In this document: positions 1 through 11,964 of the stretch, piece after piece
Layout: the number at the start of each line of letters is the position of its first letter
How positions within the stretch are numbered: position 1 is the first letter of the stretch
NCBI GenBank assembly: GCA_026260175.1
Contig: JAKCWW010002550.1
Location: forward strand, 17,991 to 51,225
From: Reticulitermes lucifugus
Taxonomy: Eukaryota > Arthropoda > Insecta > Blattodea > Rhinotermitidae
Direction of reading: 5' to 3'
DNA: 33,235 nt
The notes under the pieces: generated by a model
The model's database searches: none
Told to the model about the DNA's origin: nothing
The model's input: only the letters and a program-made list of their open reading frames with translations
Made by a program: the position numbers and the translations under genes

Positions 1-370
1 GCTGTGCGCCCGAGAAGAATATATTGAATCATGTCGCCGCGAAAGTTTTAAAACTTATACTTTTACATACAGTGTTTGCCTATCTATTGATATGCATTAA
101 ATTTTAAAGATTAAAAAAGATAAGCATTTTATCTTATATTTTAATAATCTGAAGATAAACAGTGACAGAAGACTATACGTTTTCACTAAATTTAACAACT
201 GAACCCCTGGGCAATAAACCTAGGACAATAAATGGTAGTACAGAACAAGTTAGAAAATGTCCGCAGAGCGTAACACTTCTGCCGCGTTCGTCCTGTCATT
301 ATTCCTAGATCTAATAATCGTGAAAATGTTCAATAAATATCCGTAGAACAAAAATACCGAGCGTTTTAAA

Positions 371-500
371 TGGTCTGTTTAAGCCCTTTAGATCGTTAAC
401 TGTCTCTTCGACTTCATCTCATACCTCATAGAAACCATGATCTGTTTATTTGTTTAGATCGTCAACTGTTTCTTCGACCTCAGCTCATACCTCACAGAAC
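371..500 (+). repeat. 67-bp tandem duplication, two units
   Basis: Unit 371-437 (TGGTCTGTTTAAGCCCTTTA...) and unit 438-500 (TGATCTGTTTATTTGTTTAG...) share TTAGATCGTYAACTGTYTCT, TTCGACYTCA and CTCATACCTCAYAGAA in register. The units have clearly diverged, so the duplication is old. Confidence 0.75.
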
Positions 501-1409
501 AGTCTGTCACAATTGTAAATACCAATCACAGCGGGATATAATCAAAGATGTAGGCTACGTAGGACTTTAAGTAGTGTCCGCTTTTTTTTTGTCCGTCGTT
601 AACCAAAACTGGAATGCGTCGAAAATTTTTCGTTAAAACTCCCAATACCAAATCTGTTCCATGCGGACAGATAGCACGAAGCTAATTGTCGCTATCTGCT
701 TTGCTGACGCACCTAAAAATGTGGCCATTCATCAATATCCGAACTGATTTAAAGCCACCATCTCAGTTTTCGAGCAGTCAAACACCGTAATACGATGTGC
801 GCCACAGACAGCGCGGCCACTGTAATCAAACTGTATTCAAACAAATAAAACACAGAGTTTACTACTGTCTTTTCATAATTAGGGACATTAAAATCTGTAG
901 TCACTTAGTCATCGAAATAGCTTCAAACCGGTTCAATGCCAGCTGTTGCTGAATCACAATGCAAGACCTTGCGTATACAATCGGGTCAAATGACTCGACA
1001 GGGTTTCAAAACCGGTTTGTAAAATGCGTATTGTTTGCTTCTGATTGTGTTTCTGTCTTCTTCCGTCGCCAAACACGAACTGCAAAAGCAAACAGAAGCA
1101 AAATTTCAGCTGCATTGGACAGTCGAAATATCGTTACTGCTTTCGGACATGGACTGATTTTGCGCTTCATGTACACAAGTTAGAAGCATACTTGGTTCAG
1201 AACCGTACGACAAAGGAGTGCAGTATCAGACTCATGGCAATTCATTCACACAGCGAATCTCTTTTTCCCTTCCTTTATTAATGCATTGTTTTGTCCACAC
1301 CACGCGACAGCCGTTTCTGTTCATGTTAGCATGCATTACCACACCATTTTTGTTCACACGTTCTGTATCTCTGTTATTCGTAACAGTCATCCAAGGATTA
1401 AGAGAGGAA
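501..1409. other. No gene recognised
   Basis: Short overlapping open frames of 74-81 codons at 959-1463 lack any recognisable motif. The G+C and CpG level is ordinary for the left half of the window. Confidence 0.5.
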
Positions 1410-1680
1410 AATAAATCGAACCCGGTTATAACGATATCGGTTTATACGACACCTCGCTTATAGAGTCAGACATTCTGTGGTACCAATTAATTCCTCACTA
1501 TTAACCATAACAGGACACTCCTCGGTTATAACGACGCTCCTTTATAAGGACACAAAATATTCAGTCCTTTTCATGACGATAAAACCGAGTTCGACTGCAC
1601 TTTTATGGTCCATCCATCAGGGTAAATTGTCAGTAAATATTACTCCTTCCTTGCAGCTTTATGAACAAATTAATTAACCG
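1410..1680. mobile_element. Possible pogo-like MITE remnant
   Basis: CGGTTATAACGAT near 1424, CGGTTTATACGACACCTCGC near 1438 and CTCGGTTATAACGACGCTCC near 1522 repeat a TATAACGAC-type motif. From memory this motif is typical of pogo/Tigger-like terminal regions in insects. Element ends and a TA duplication were not established. Confidence 0.3.
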
Positions 1681-2261
1681 GGACATCTAAGCAACACGAG
1701 TATAGCAGGATTATTTCCACATAGTGCCCAGCTTCAGGCACAGGTAACAGTAGCAAGCGTAGGCTGATGTTACAAGTCGGGATAGTGTGCGAAGTCGTGT
1801 GCGCGTAGATCAGTGTGTTCCTGCAATCAGAGCAGTGGAGGTAGCAGTATCCATCTGCTTACGTGGTAGCTGCAAAATGTGACTGAGATAGGACAGTAAT
1901 GCTTGTGAGACTCGCGCGGAAGATTGCCATGCATAATGATGGGGACTTTGTGGATGGAATGCTGCTATACCTACAGGCTGTTCGGAGTTCGATTTCAAAC
2001 AGAGGCATAACGTTTTCTGTTCGCTACCAACTTCAGACCGACTCTGGAACCTATCCAGTCTGATTAAGTTACTTGGCAGTGCCGTATCAAATACAGATGT
2101 TACATGACGTCGAGTTGGATGCAAAGATGACCACGAACGATAGGTACAGCAAAGTATGTAATTATTTGAAACAATGCTGTTGTGGAGCATTTCCAGGAGC
2201 TCGCTCGGAGATTTTGAAGAAGACCGCTAACCTACATTTTCAATCAGGTTATCCGTAAGCT

Positions 2262-2329
2262 GGCGAAGATTCAAACCGGTTACCTTCCGAATACCGGATT
2301 ACGGCCTTGCCATTACACCATCCTCCTTA
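2262..2329 (-). mobile_element. tRNA-like SINE head fragment
   Basis: On the minus strand, AGGATGGTGTAATGGCAAGG gives an A box (TGGTGTAATGGC), and AACCGGTTTGAATC gives a B box at a tRNA-like distance. No CCA, anticodon arm or full cloverleaf was verified, so it is read as the head of a decayed SINE rather than a tRNA gene. Confidence 0.5.
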
Positions 2330-5193
2330 ATACAGACCATTCAATGTGCGCAGGCGCTCATCGCCCGCGGTCAAAACAGCCGAGACGTGAATCTGACCAG
2401 TCACACCATCTGGTGCCGATCTTTAAAATAATTTGGGTCCTTGCCCATATAACCTCTATGCGCCTTCAAGGCACTGTGTTTAGGCGCACATAAATCAATG
2501 TATTTTGTTCTCTTGTTGAGGAAAAGCCTGACAAAAACTCACGTTAAAAATCTTGCATTGCCATTTGTCACTTACAAACACAAAAGTCCTGTACGTTATC
2601 AGCTCAAAACTGGAATCCTTGGTCTTGTTTAATGCACAGTTCTGAGGTAGACGAGTGAAGACTGCTGTTACGAGACAGCAAAATAAAAGTTCTTCATGGC
2701 ACTCACTAAGAAAGAAGGACATTATCGTTACGTAATGCGATTAACATAAAATTTATATTTTATGTAAACTGTGTGCATTTGTTGGTGTATGTGGGTGATT
2801 ATAATCACAATGCATGGAACAAATACTATTAAATTTATAATGCGATTAAATTCATGAATAGAAATTCTGTAAGAATGTTAAATTATTAAAACATACGGCA
2901 TCACTGATTTAGAAGGCAGCCGACAAACAATTTGGAAAAAAAGTTTTGAATCTGTACACTTCATTAGCCTTATTACTCTATACATCACTATGCAGTCAAT
3001 AAGCATTCTTCCTTTTATTTTGTTAAGTATTCGCCAAAGATAAACAAAAAAAAGTTAAAAATTAAAGTTGCATTAACTTAATGAGATCTACATGTTATAT
3101 CATTTGGGCCCACTCAAACCTATAAATTTGAATTCAGTTCCAATTAGAGTACGTGTTACGCCGGACCGAAATATAAATGTAAGTTTGCCTCTGTCCACAC
3201 CATGAAGGCTTACAAGGGGAGTAGATATGTCACCGGACAGACACAAACCAAAATTAAACACGTGTGACAAGTTTTAGTGTAGACTTCAAATTCCGTATTT
3301 CATTTAAATCTATTCTGTGATTTCGGAACCACGTGATGAAACGCACGATCAAACACCACTATCATAGTCGTGCATGCAACGCATAAAAATACAAATGTCA
3401 TATCTGAATGTCAGTGCAAAGCAAATACATCCACACAACAAACAAAACATAATTGCAAGGCAGAAGTTCTTGAGCCAGGGCACCAATGACATCAAGCTTC
3501 AAATGCCTACTATCTTTATTCTATTTATTTATTTATAGCCTATATAAAGACGCTCTATGTAGGTCAAATTGTCGAACGATTGGACGGTTAATAAAAAACG
3601 AATTCGAAAGAACGTGAACGGATTTACTATCCCGCCATTTGCTTACAGGAAGTGAGAAAATCTGCAACCAGTCTTTCGGAGTTCAACGTTGGATGTTCGT
3701 TGTTAATTAACTGAATTAATTATTAACTCATCGTCATAAGCAAGTTGCGCTTGTAACCTTCAAGCAAACTAATCATCCAGCTACTAATTAAATCACTTTC
3801 GTCATTTGCATGCCTCTACATAATTTCGATAATTATTTCGTACATATGTAAGTCATCTGAGACTCCCAAGTACTAAGGGCCACAGCGTAGGATCTAAAGC
3901 GTATGATTTGTATTCCGGGCTATTCCCACAACAGACTTGACCAAAACTGTTAAGATTTGAAGGTCTGACAGTGGTGAAGGTTCATACTGTCGTCTTCTGT
4001 GTTAGGATACCACATAGTTACCCACCTGTCACACTGCACTATGTCATAACCCAAACGACTACAATACGAACTGAGAGAGGCTGTTGGTTTTGAGATGACT
4101 TGTTCGCCCAAACTGAACTCACATTTATCTAACATAGCCTATATCAGATTATCTCAGGTGTCGCAAAAAAAAGTGGAATGCCGAGTGAACATGCGACCAC
4201 TTTCTAACACTGTAAGTGACACACCTTGCGGCCCATCACTGCAGGCATGGATTTGAGACACGCCATGCATCCACATCAGCAACAGCCGATGTCGGGAATT
4301 GGAGCGGCCATAAGAACGTGTAAATACGAGAAACATGCTGTAAAGTAGGAACTCTTTCTGAAGAATTCTTTCATAGGTGATGGAATTGGGTACTGAAACC
4401 CATTAACGAGGCATACTTTACATACTTCGACATATGACATCACGTAAGTCTAACACAGGAAGCTGGATGTGAAGATCATAATGCGTCGTGGAATGGAGGT
4501 AATAGGGTAGCAAATATTGATGGTCTTATTCAGCAATTTGAAAATGTAATGCTGCCGCACTTCGCGGGTCTAGTAGGTAGCACAACTGCCTTATATTCGG
4601 GAAGTCGCGTAATGTTGCTCAGTGCTCCAGGGTAGTATTTAATATTATGTTATTAGAAAACTGCTTGCTACGAATTTAAGGTATGTACTTTTAATGTAAA
4701 ATTGTAGTGTGGTTAAACCACGGTGGTTGATACATGACAAATACACAAACATTATAGCTGACAACATTTACGCACACAAACCGCCAAAGAGAAAGAAACG
4801 TAGATAGAGAATAATAAAATAGATATCAGGAAATAGGTTATGAACTTATTAACTGGACCGAATTACCTCGGAGATCGGACGATAACTTCTATTAGAAATT
4901 TCGGTTTCACTAATGGGGAAGTCACTGCTTTGAGAATATTCTGCATTAGACAATCATTTTGTTAAGATTGTCAGACTTCATAGATTAGTTGGGAAAGGGC
5001 TTTAAAATAAACGTGTCCTACTGCCTCGATATTTTAGACAGGCTATTACTGTTGCATTTTTTGGAGGCTTTCTCTGGAAGGAAGGCGAAATCTCAGAGAC
5101 CGAAGTTTAAACATAAAATTACTTGGGCCTGAATCAATATAGAGAAACTGGTATGGTTGTTTAAGATGATTAGAGACAAAAAACGCAGATATG
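2330..5193. other. No gene recognised
   Basis: AT-rich, with stops in all frames. A perfect 22-bp palindrome (ACATAAAATT and its mirror) lies at 2744-2765. The 12-mer TAATGCGATTAA occurs at 2733 and again at 2838, possibly marking a small decayed element. Open frames of up to 75 codons have no similarity I can name. Confidence 0.45.
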
Positions 5194-5275
5194 CACCGGG
5201 ATATAGGTCATCCTCGCCTCTGGGGAATTGAAACCGGTGTCACATGCTCACCATTATGCCCCTTTAACTAGCACG
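5194..5275 (-). mobile_element. Decayed tRNA-like SINE head
   Basis: The minus strand has GGCATAATGGTGAGCATG upstream of a B-box-like CCGGTTTCAATTCCCC, followed by GGATGACCTATATCCCGGTG. Spacing and sequence suggest the head of a SINE. It is weak and has no flanking duplication. Confidence 0.4.
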
Positions 5276-5934
5276 GATATCACGGCCGATGCTGCTGAAT
5301 CAACACGGATATTGCGTGCTGCCTCTAACTTAAATGTATGTCCTTTCTAGAAAACAACGAATGTAAGAGTGAACTAGAAAAGAAACTGATCAGTACTTGA
5401 ATGTAAGTGACGTAACGATTACACACCTGAGTATGCAGAAATGTAACACTGACCGAGTTTAAAATGGTACTACTTAAACACAAGAAGTTCAGTAGAGTTC
5501 ATGAAAAGCCGATAAGGAATTTATGAATGTAAACATTATATATAATCGCACGAAAAGTCAATAATACAAGGAATATTTATATCTTGAAATTCACACACCA
5601 TTTACCACAGCAGTTACAACGAGACAGAAACGTCTTTTCAGAATTCAATTCTCCTTGTGAAGTCCACGCCCTTATTCGCTGAGTGAGTCTTTACTGTTAC
5701 ACATCAACACATGCTGCATTTGCAAGTAATTCAGTACCAAAAATCGTTTCGTGTTCCTCACCCACCCAAGGAGAAGAAACTAGTGGACAACAACTCTGAG
5801 CACGACAAAATGTATGGCAGTATGACATGTCGAGTCTTATCCATTACCTTCATTAATTATGAAAATACGATTACATAAATATTTCGAAGTTTGGCATGTA
5901 GAACACAAGAGATGAGACATTCATTAAAAAACTG

Positions 5935-6092
5935 ACCTCAAAGCTGGAACGAAGAAACGACCTGGGGAAACCTTGACGTAGATGGGAGGATAATATTAAA
6001 AGAGATCAGGAAACAAGGCACAGGATATATACGGCTGTTGTGAACACGGTGATAAAATTACGGGTTCCATAAACGGCTGGAATTTGTTGACA
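5935..6092 (+). pseudogene. LINE 3' fragment, same family as 13718-14645
   Basis: GACGTAGATGGGAGGATAAT, ATTAAAAGAGATCAGGAAAC and GGGTTCCATAAACGGCTGGA line up with 14391-14540 of the larger fragment (GGCGTAGATGGTCAGATAAT ... GGGTTCTATAAAGCTTGGGG). Only the extreme C-terminal coding part is retained, and it is broken. Confidence 0.65.
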
Positions 6093-6599
6093 CGATATCC
6101 CGTACTCTCGAATGCTCATTAAATTATATGTCTACCACAATCAATTTTTAACAGCAGAACCAATAAATAAACCGAATAAAAGTTTCAGAAAAAAAGTTTC
6201 ATTCAAACTTACAGAGGTAAACATATTATGAGACAAATTATCTTACTTTCTTCGTTACGTCATTGAAAAGAGCAGACTCAGTTTGCACTTTGGTATTTAC
6301 ATAAAACTTGAAATATCGTAGATGCTCAAATATTCACAAATTCTCCACACAACAACACCAACAGAGTAAGGTACTTCGTTTTGAAGACCCTAAGTACAAT
6401 CACTGTATATTCGAAGCCTCGTATTATGTTCGAACACATCTGTCCATATTGCTTCAGTACATTACAATAACCACTTGACATACAAACGTGAGCGCCTTGC
6501 TGCTCTTCCTATGACAGTGTACGTGTATTGTCGTAATATGATGGCCACATGCAACAAAGTACGTAACATCAAAAGCACTTTAACACAACGGACTTCCCG

Positions 6600-6690
6600 A
6601 TAATGCAAGGTGGTGCAAAAGTCGTTTGACACCACATGTATTAACATGTTGCCTCCAGTGTGAATTGCCTTTTGGGCCACTCTGTACATT
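6600..6690 (-). mobile_element. Possible end of an unidentified DNA transposon
   Basis: On the minus strand the segment begins GTACAGAGTGGCCCAAAAGG, which resembles mariner-type termini and the sequence near 27646 (ACAGAGTGCCTTGAAAG). About 70 bp in lies GGTGGTGCAAAAGTCG, which recurs on the opposite side of the window at 11481-11496. No transposase was recognised. Confidence 0.3.
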
Positions 6691-6862
6691 TCATGTACTC
6701 GCCGTCATAGCTTCATACATCAAAAGCGTTTGAACTACGAGATAAGTTATCGTGATGGCCCCGATTTCAACCGTTTAAACCCACAGGTACCATATGTACC
6801 ACTTGCTATAACGCTACGAAACTTTGCATTTGGCCCACACGGTTTGTGTGTTTCATGTAATT

Positions 6863-6920
6863 ATTTAATCAACATTAACCCCGTAAAATGTATTTAATCA
6901 ACATTAACCGCGTAAAATTA
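6863..6920 (+). repeat. 29-bp tandem duplication at a SINE 3' end
   Basis: 6863-6891 and 6892-6920 both read ATTTAATCAACATTAACCSC followed by GTAAAAT, with about 26 of 29 positions matching. It directly abuts the 3' end of the minus-strand SINE at 6921-7190. Confidence 0.75.
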
Positions 6921-7190
6921 GTTTTCCTGTCCACGCCATAAAGGAATATAGTGGAGCAGGAATACAGCCCCTCAATCCTAACCTCCGCATTAGATGGACG
7001 TGACTAACTTCACGCCACGGCGGCTTTACCCCGTAAAGAGCCCCAGTAGCCATTGGAGAGGACGCTGGGTGGGCCCCAGAGCCGGCCTGGACGTTTTGGA
7101 GAAGAGAAACATCTCTTGTCCCTACCAGATTCAAACCCCATACAGCCCAGCCCGTAGCCTAATCGCTATACGGACTACGCGATCTCGGCT
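6921..7190 (-). mobile_element. tRNA-derived SINE, diverged subfamily
   Basis: The minus-strand head is AGCCGAGATCGCGTAGTCCG (A box GCGTAGTCCG), with the B box GGGTTTGAATCT. The body GACAAGAGATGTTTCTCTTC and CGGCTCTGGGGCCCACCCAG is shared with 11965-12115. The 3' half (TAAAGCCGCCGTGGCG...CATCTAATGCGGAGGTTAGG...) parallels the SINE at 18270-18557. A 29-bp tandem duplication (6863-6920) lies immediately at its 3' end. Confidence 0.8.
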
Positions 7191-8446
7191 CTAGTATTAA
7201 TCGAGCCAGTCTTCGTAACTGACACGGACTGTGTTGTCTGTGAAACAAAAAATTAATTTTTTATATAATTCCGATTAACGTAAATTTTTAAAGGATTAAA
7301 GTGTGAATGTCACAGCCATACCAGCATAGAAAAACACAAAAATACATTAGATACGTACGAAATAATATGAACAAATATACAGTCACATATGTTAAGAATG
7401 TATACTAAGAGTAAAAAATACGGACTTAACAAACCCAAAAAGTTGTTGAAATTCTCGTCTAAAAGCTTGCACATATAAACATAATTTATGGAGTAACAGA
7501 GTTTTTAAAGAAATACTTCACACACACACTCACCTTATTCCGATATAAATGGACTATCTTTACTGCTGAAGGCAGTTCACTAAGTTGCGTGTGTTCACAA
7601 CATCCTCTGCATCTTGAATGTACCTCCTTTCGTCAGAGTGAACCTAACAAACCACGCAAGACCTTGGCGCTACTGTGACGTAGCAACATATTATACTTAC
7701 TGTACCAAGCGATTGCCTTCAGGTAACGAGCCACTTCAACGTAACACACGCAGATGACGGATTTCATAGGAACTATGTTACGATTTTCGCATATCGTAAA
7801 GGAGCACATACAGTAAATAAATACTTCCTTTCGGAATTCATTCAACCTTCACGAAGGTACGTTTGACCGCAATGACGGCCAATTACGCAAGAGTACTTTC
7901 TATAACAAGTCGTAGACACAGTCTAATGTCATGGAGTTGGGACAGCTGTCCCTGACATTTAACCCGCAGTGGGACTGAAGTACAATAGAATTAAGGTTGC
8001 TTTTCGGCTGGCTAAGGGGCCTTGCATGGTCAGTATTTACTGTCACTGCGATATTGACAATAACACTGATCTTGTAAAGATAATACTGAGGAGACCAATA
8101 TTGATGAGAAATGAGATGATGGCTTTCAAAACGTTTTTGATATCGTCAATAAATATTGATCTAGTACTGTAACTACCAACTGCCAGTCATGTATCAACAA
8201 CCACGAAATGCGGATCTGTTACCACTAACATTACCCACAAGACAACATGCCTAAAAGTTGTCAATAATGCAGAGTTCGCAGAATATACTGTAACGTGTAA
8301 AGTCAATATTGACCTAAATACAGTGGTGGTAACAATCTTTTGCATGTTACGTAGACAATAACGGGTGTTCACATTACGGAGGCACATTATAATGACGATA
8401 TCTCTTAATAACCTACAGACGCCAAACAGTTAGCCCTAATTTAAAT
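7191..8446. other. No gene recognised
   Basis: AT-rich 5' half. Around 8040-8340 the motif GTCAATAWTGA/GACAATAAC recurs loosely (8054, 8146, 8259, 8301), perhaps an old repeat. Nothing coding is supported. Confidence 0.4.
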
Positions 8447-8637
8447 GTGTAAGGTAAGGGTAAAGTCATCCGTATACATAATTAAACAACACGCTCTAAA
8501 CGCTTGTGGGGTATAAAGGTACGGCTCCACATATCCTTAACCTTGGCACTGGATGACCCGACAGTAGTCTTACCCGTATCGAGAAACAAATCAAATCCGT
8601 AAGCCAGGAACTATACTGACTGAGCTATCTTGGGTTT
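8447..8637 (-). mobile_element. tRNA-derived SINE, diverged member
   Basis: The minus-strand head AAGATAGCTCAGTCAGTATA has an A box (TAGCTCAGTCAG). The body has TCATCCAGTGCCAAGGTTAA and TACCTTTATACCCCACAAGC, and the tail is GACTTTACCCTTACCTTAC. The order matches the 18270-18557 family (CATCTAGCGCCGAGGTTAAA ... TTTACCTTTTAC). The head belongs to a different tRNA-like type. Confidence 0.7.
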
Positions 8638-8662
8638 ATAGTAACATGTAATACAGCTTAAT

Positions 8663-8880
8663 TATTTTAATGGCACGACAGCCCCTGGCTGGCCAGGGCC
8701 TCCTCATTTTCGAGGCTTCACGATCACACTCAGACACACCACACTCGGTAGGACTCCTCTGGACGAGTGATCAGCCCGACGCAGAGACCTCTGACAACAC
8801 ACAACATTCACAAGAGACAGACATCCATGCCCCGGCCGGATTCGAACCCGCAATCCCAGCAAGCGAGCGGCCGCAGACTA
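8663..8880 (-). mobile_element. tRNA-derived SINE with 11-bp target-site duplication
   Basis: The minus strand has B box GCGGGTTCGAATCCGG near the head, then a body including CAGAGGTCTCTGCGTCGGGC and TGATCACTCGTCCAGAGGAG, and an A-rich tail. TACAGCTTAAT flanks it at 8652-8662 and 8881-8891. The plus-strand open frame through it is the familiar SINE shadow peptide (AGFEPAIPASERPQ) and not a gene. Confidence 0.88.
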
Positions 8881-9065
8881 TACAGCTTAATAACAGTCTA
8901 TAATTACAAATATTTGACCATCCTGTTAAACATTACCGCAATATTTTACTGTAAATAAGAAAACAAACTAGAGGTTTTTAAAAATAGAGATAGAAAATAC
9001 AACCAATATTTCCCCTCATTTGCATAATGGATGGGAATAAAAAAACGAGAATTTGAAATCCTCGA

Positions 9066-9317
9066 GGGGACCGTGCCATGGCTCAGACGGTTGGTCGCCG
9101 GCCTGTCACTGCGGAGGACCGGGTTCAGTCGCAGGCCATTCCATGTAGGATTTGTGCCTGACAAAGCTGCATTGGGACAAGTTTCTCTTCCAGTACTTCG
9201 GTTTTACCCTGTCAGTATCACTCTACCGGTACTTCGGGCTCATTCATTCATCTATCACCGACGCTATATAATCTTAGCAACTGACGGCCTTGCTAAGTAA
9301 CACCCTTCAAAAAATGA
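9066..9317 (+). mobile_element. tRNA-derived SINE with 11-bp target-site duplication
   Basis: A box ATGGCTCAGACGGTTGG and B box CCGGGTTCAGTCGC are followed by TAGGATTTGTGCCTGACAAA, CCCTGTCAGTATCACTCTAC and a tail with TATATAATCTTAGCAACTGA ending in an A run. GAAATCCTCGA at 9055-9065 and 9318-9328 is the duplicated target. It matches the copy at 17683-17908. Confidence 0.88.
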
Positions 9318-9328
9318 GAAATCCTCGA

Positions 9329-10652
9329 CCACTTTCTTATAAATGATTACCATCACAATCGTTTTAAAGGTCATTTATTACATTCCCGGGTCCCCTTTGT
9401 CCATTCTTACTTTTGTAGTAATCTCATCTACTCTTGTTACAAATTGTAGTAACAAGGATCTGACGACGGACTCATGGCAGTATGACCAGTGCATGTGGAG
9501 AAGACGGAATTGGATTATCAACAGCCATTAACTGTGAAAAGTTGGACTAACGATTTCATAGGAAACGCAGAAAACTCAGTTATACAATATCAACTGCTAG
9601 GTTTTTGGTAGTGAGATCTAGAGCCCTTCTACTACTCGTATTTCTTAACTCCGGCTGACCAAATCTCAATGGCATAATTATTCTGGTAAATGCAAAGGAA
9701 ATATCGTTATAAAAACGAAGTTCATTTAAAATTTAAAAGTTAAAACACTATGTGATTTGTCGGTCCTTTACACTGGCATCATCTAACGTCGTTTCATACT
9801 AAAAATATACGTATTGCGCAAAACAGTTTCTGGATCCCTGTTCAGGTAAAATAAAAGTTACAGCAGATCGTTTGTAATGTGCTAGTCTCCATTAAACCTT
9901 CTGAAACAAAGTATTTGATTTGTTTGTGTTAATATTGTCAGTACTTCATCGGCTTTAAACACCTTAACTGATATACCACCATCACCACCATCTCTCCAAG
10001 TTTAATATTACTCAGATGAACAAATAATTCCCTGTTTATAGGGAAGGAACACCCCCCCCCCGGCCCCCCCCCAAGACCATAGCCGTGTTCATACAATTCC
10101 GTCTAAGCCACTTCAATCCAGTTCACTTCACACCCGATTACTGCAATATCCGAATAACACTTTTCTTTCTATATCCGTATCTACCAAGTGGTCTCTTTCC
10201 TTCAGGTTTCCTGTCATTCCCATAATCATCCTACCAATGTTAGGTGAAGGGTAAGAATACTTATGAAGCGCCTCATTATGTAATTTTTACCATTTTTAGT
10301 TACCTGGCCTTTTGTATCAGCGGCATGTCCGGTTAAAATTCGTCACATATATCTATCTCCCCGTCCATCCAACCATGGTTATCTCCTAAATCACGTGTTG
10401 CATTTGGCCCAAATTTGTTTAAAAAAATAACTCCGTAATGGACATTCAGAAATGGAACTTTACGTCAGAGTCTATATAAACTATCAGATTTCATCCCGTT
10501 GAGTATGTACACATCAGTCAATAATTTCTAAAGTATTATATCATCTGTAATAATGACCTAAGCATATTTACACTGTGCATATGACTGAAAGATGGTCAAC
10601 TTAACTTCCTGTCTACAAACTTAATATTATTCATTCCGTACATTTCAACTCT
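9329..10652. other. No gene recognised
   Basis: Contains a small stem (CTTGTTAC...GTAACAAG near 9435-9460) and the poly-C tract. Otherwise no repeat or coding segment was identified. Confidence 0.45.
10052..10072 (+). repeat. C10-GG-C9 homopolymer tract
   Basis: Ten C, two G and nine C, isolated in AT-rich DNA. Other C or G runs are at 14029-14039 (inside a SINE) and 28683-28692. Confidence 0.8.
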
Positions 10653-11226
10653 ATATTTATAGTTCGACAAATTTACAATTTAATCACATTAATTGTGTAA
10701 TTTCACTGTCCTACATGTTTCGAACCCTGAATTTGGGTTCATCTTCAGGGACTCATCTGAAATCACACACTATTTACACCAACTGGTACAATTGTTTACA
10801 TAGTAAAACATTAATTCTTTACAATTGTGCATATACACTGTTTAAATCAAATAAAAGGTGAAAATTGTAGTTGTTGGTTGTTTGCGTCTTACGTTGGTTA
10901 AAATGTTAAAAGTTGTATAAAAGTTGAATAACCTGTGCTGTTTTGATATCCTGTTTTATACAACTTTTAACATTTTAACCAACGTAAGACGCAAACAACC
11001 AACAACTACAAACTTCACCTTTTATTTGTTTTAAACAGTGTATATGCACAATTGTAAAGAATTCATGTTTTACTATGTAAACAATTGTACCAGTTGGTGC
11101 AAATAATGTGTGATTTGAGATAATGAGCCCCTGAGGATGAACCCAAATTAAGGGTTCGAAACATGCAGGACAGTGAAATTACACAATTAATGTGATTAAA
11201 TTGTGCATTTGTCGGACTACAAATAT
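10653..11226. repeat. 574-bp long inverted repeat (arms about 270 bp, 31-bp spacer)
   Basis: Arms 10653-10922 and 10954-11226 are inverted copies with only scattered differences. The inner ends are nearly perfect: GTTGGTTAAAATGTTAAAAG... mirrors ...CTTTTAACATTTTAACCAAC. The outer ends (ATATTTATAGTTCGACAAAT against ATTTGTCGGACTACAAATAT) also match well. There is no coding capacity. Each arm carries one CTGANGA-T-GAACCC-loop-GGGTTC-GAAAC motif pointing outward from the centre. It could be a foldback transposon, or two insertions of one repeat joined head to head. A transcript would form a very stable hairpin. Confidence 0.85.
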
Positions 11227-11964
11227 ATTCCTGTCTACATTTGGCATAAATAACTAGAAAAAATTCAAAATATACATTAGGCTTATACTAGTCAAAACGA
11301 ACTGGTATTTTAATTTAAACACCTACATAAATAAACTCCAATGTCTGTCTCCTTGAACATAATGCATCAATTGATTTGAAGTTTCAGAAAGAAGTTACAC
11401 GACACGTGTGTTAATAAGCTTAAAGCGCGTAATATTTTACGTCACTTGGCACACGTGTAACACGCTGATCTAGCTTCAAGCGACTTTTGCACCACCGTGT
11501 ACATTCGTTGCCAAGTCGTTAAAAGTATCAAACGTAACTTACTCTTTGGCATACGTTATACCTCCACTGTAGTAAGAGACTCGAGGCTTGGATAATCTCG
11601 AAAATAATTGAATTCTTCCGGGAAAACATAACAAATACATACAAGCCTTTACGAAACAGCGGAAGTACTTCTGCGCATATTGCTCCAACTGCAACTACAG
11701 CTACCTGTGGGCCATTGCTAAACATTTGCATGCAAGACTGTGACTAAACCGTTTCAAGACGCGAGCGAATATTCATCCATCACCGAGAACTATTATCGGC
11801 AAAACAAAGTATTAATATTTACATGAATCCGTCACGCTCTTGTTCTGCATTTCAGTCACATGCTCGTACGACGCTCTGCGCACGAAGCGGCTATTAATAT
11901 TATAACGACAAGGACGGCCGTTATGATGAGACAGAACCAGCAGAATATCTTCATAAGCAAAGGT
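11227..11964. other. No gene recognised
   Basis: Only the 16-mer CGACTTTTGCACCACC (11481-11496), shared with 6609-6624 in inverted orientation, stands out. Confidence 0.45.

Noticed and set aside
2262..2329. Possible tRNA gene on the minus strand
   Set aside because: A- and B-box-like sequences are present, but I could not complete a cloverleaf. A SINE head is more likely.
8670..8958. Overlapping plus-strand open frames with proline- and serine-rich peptides
   Set aside because: These are shadow peptides of the tRNA-derived SINE at 8663-8880 (FEPAIPASERPQ type).
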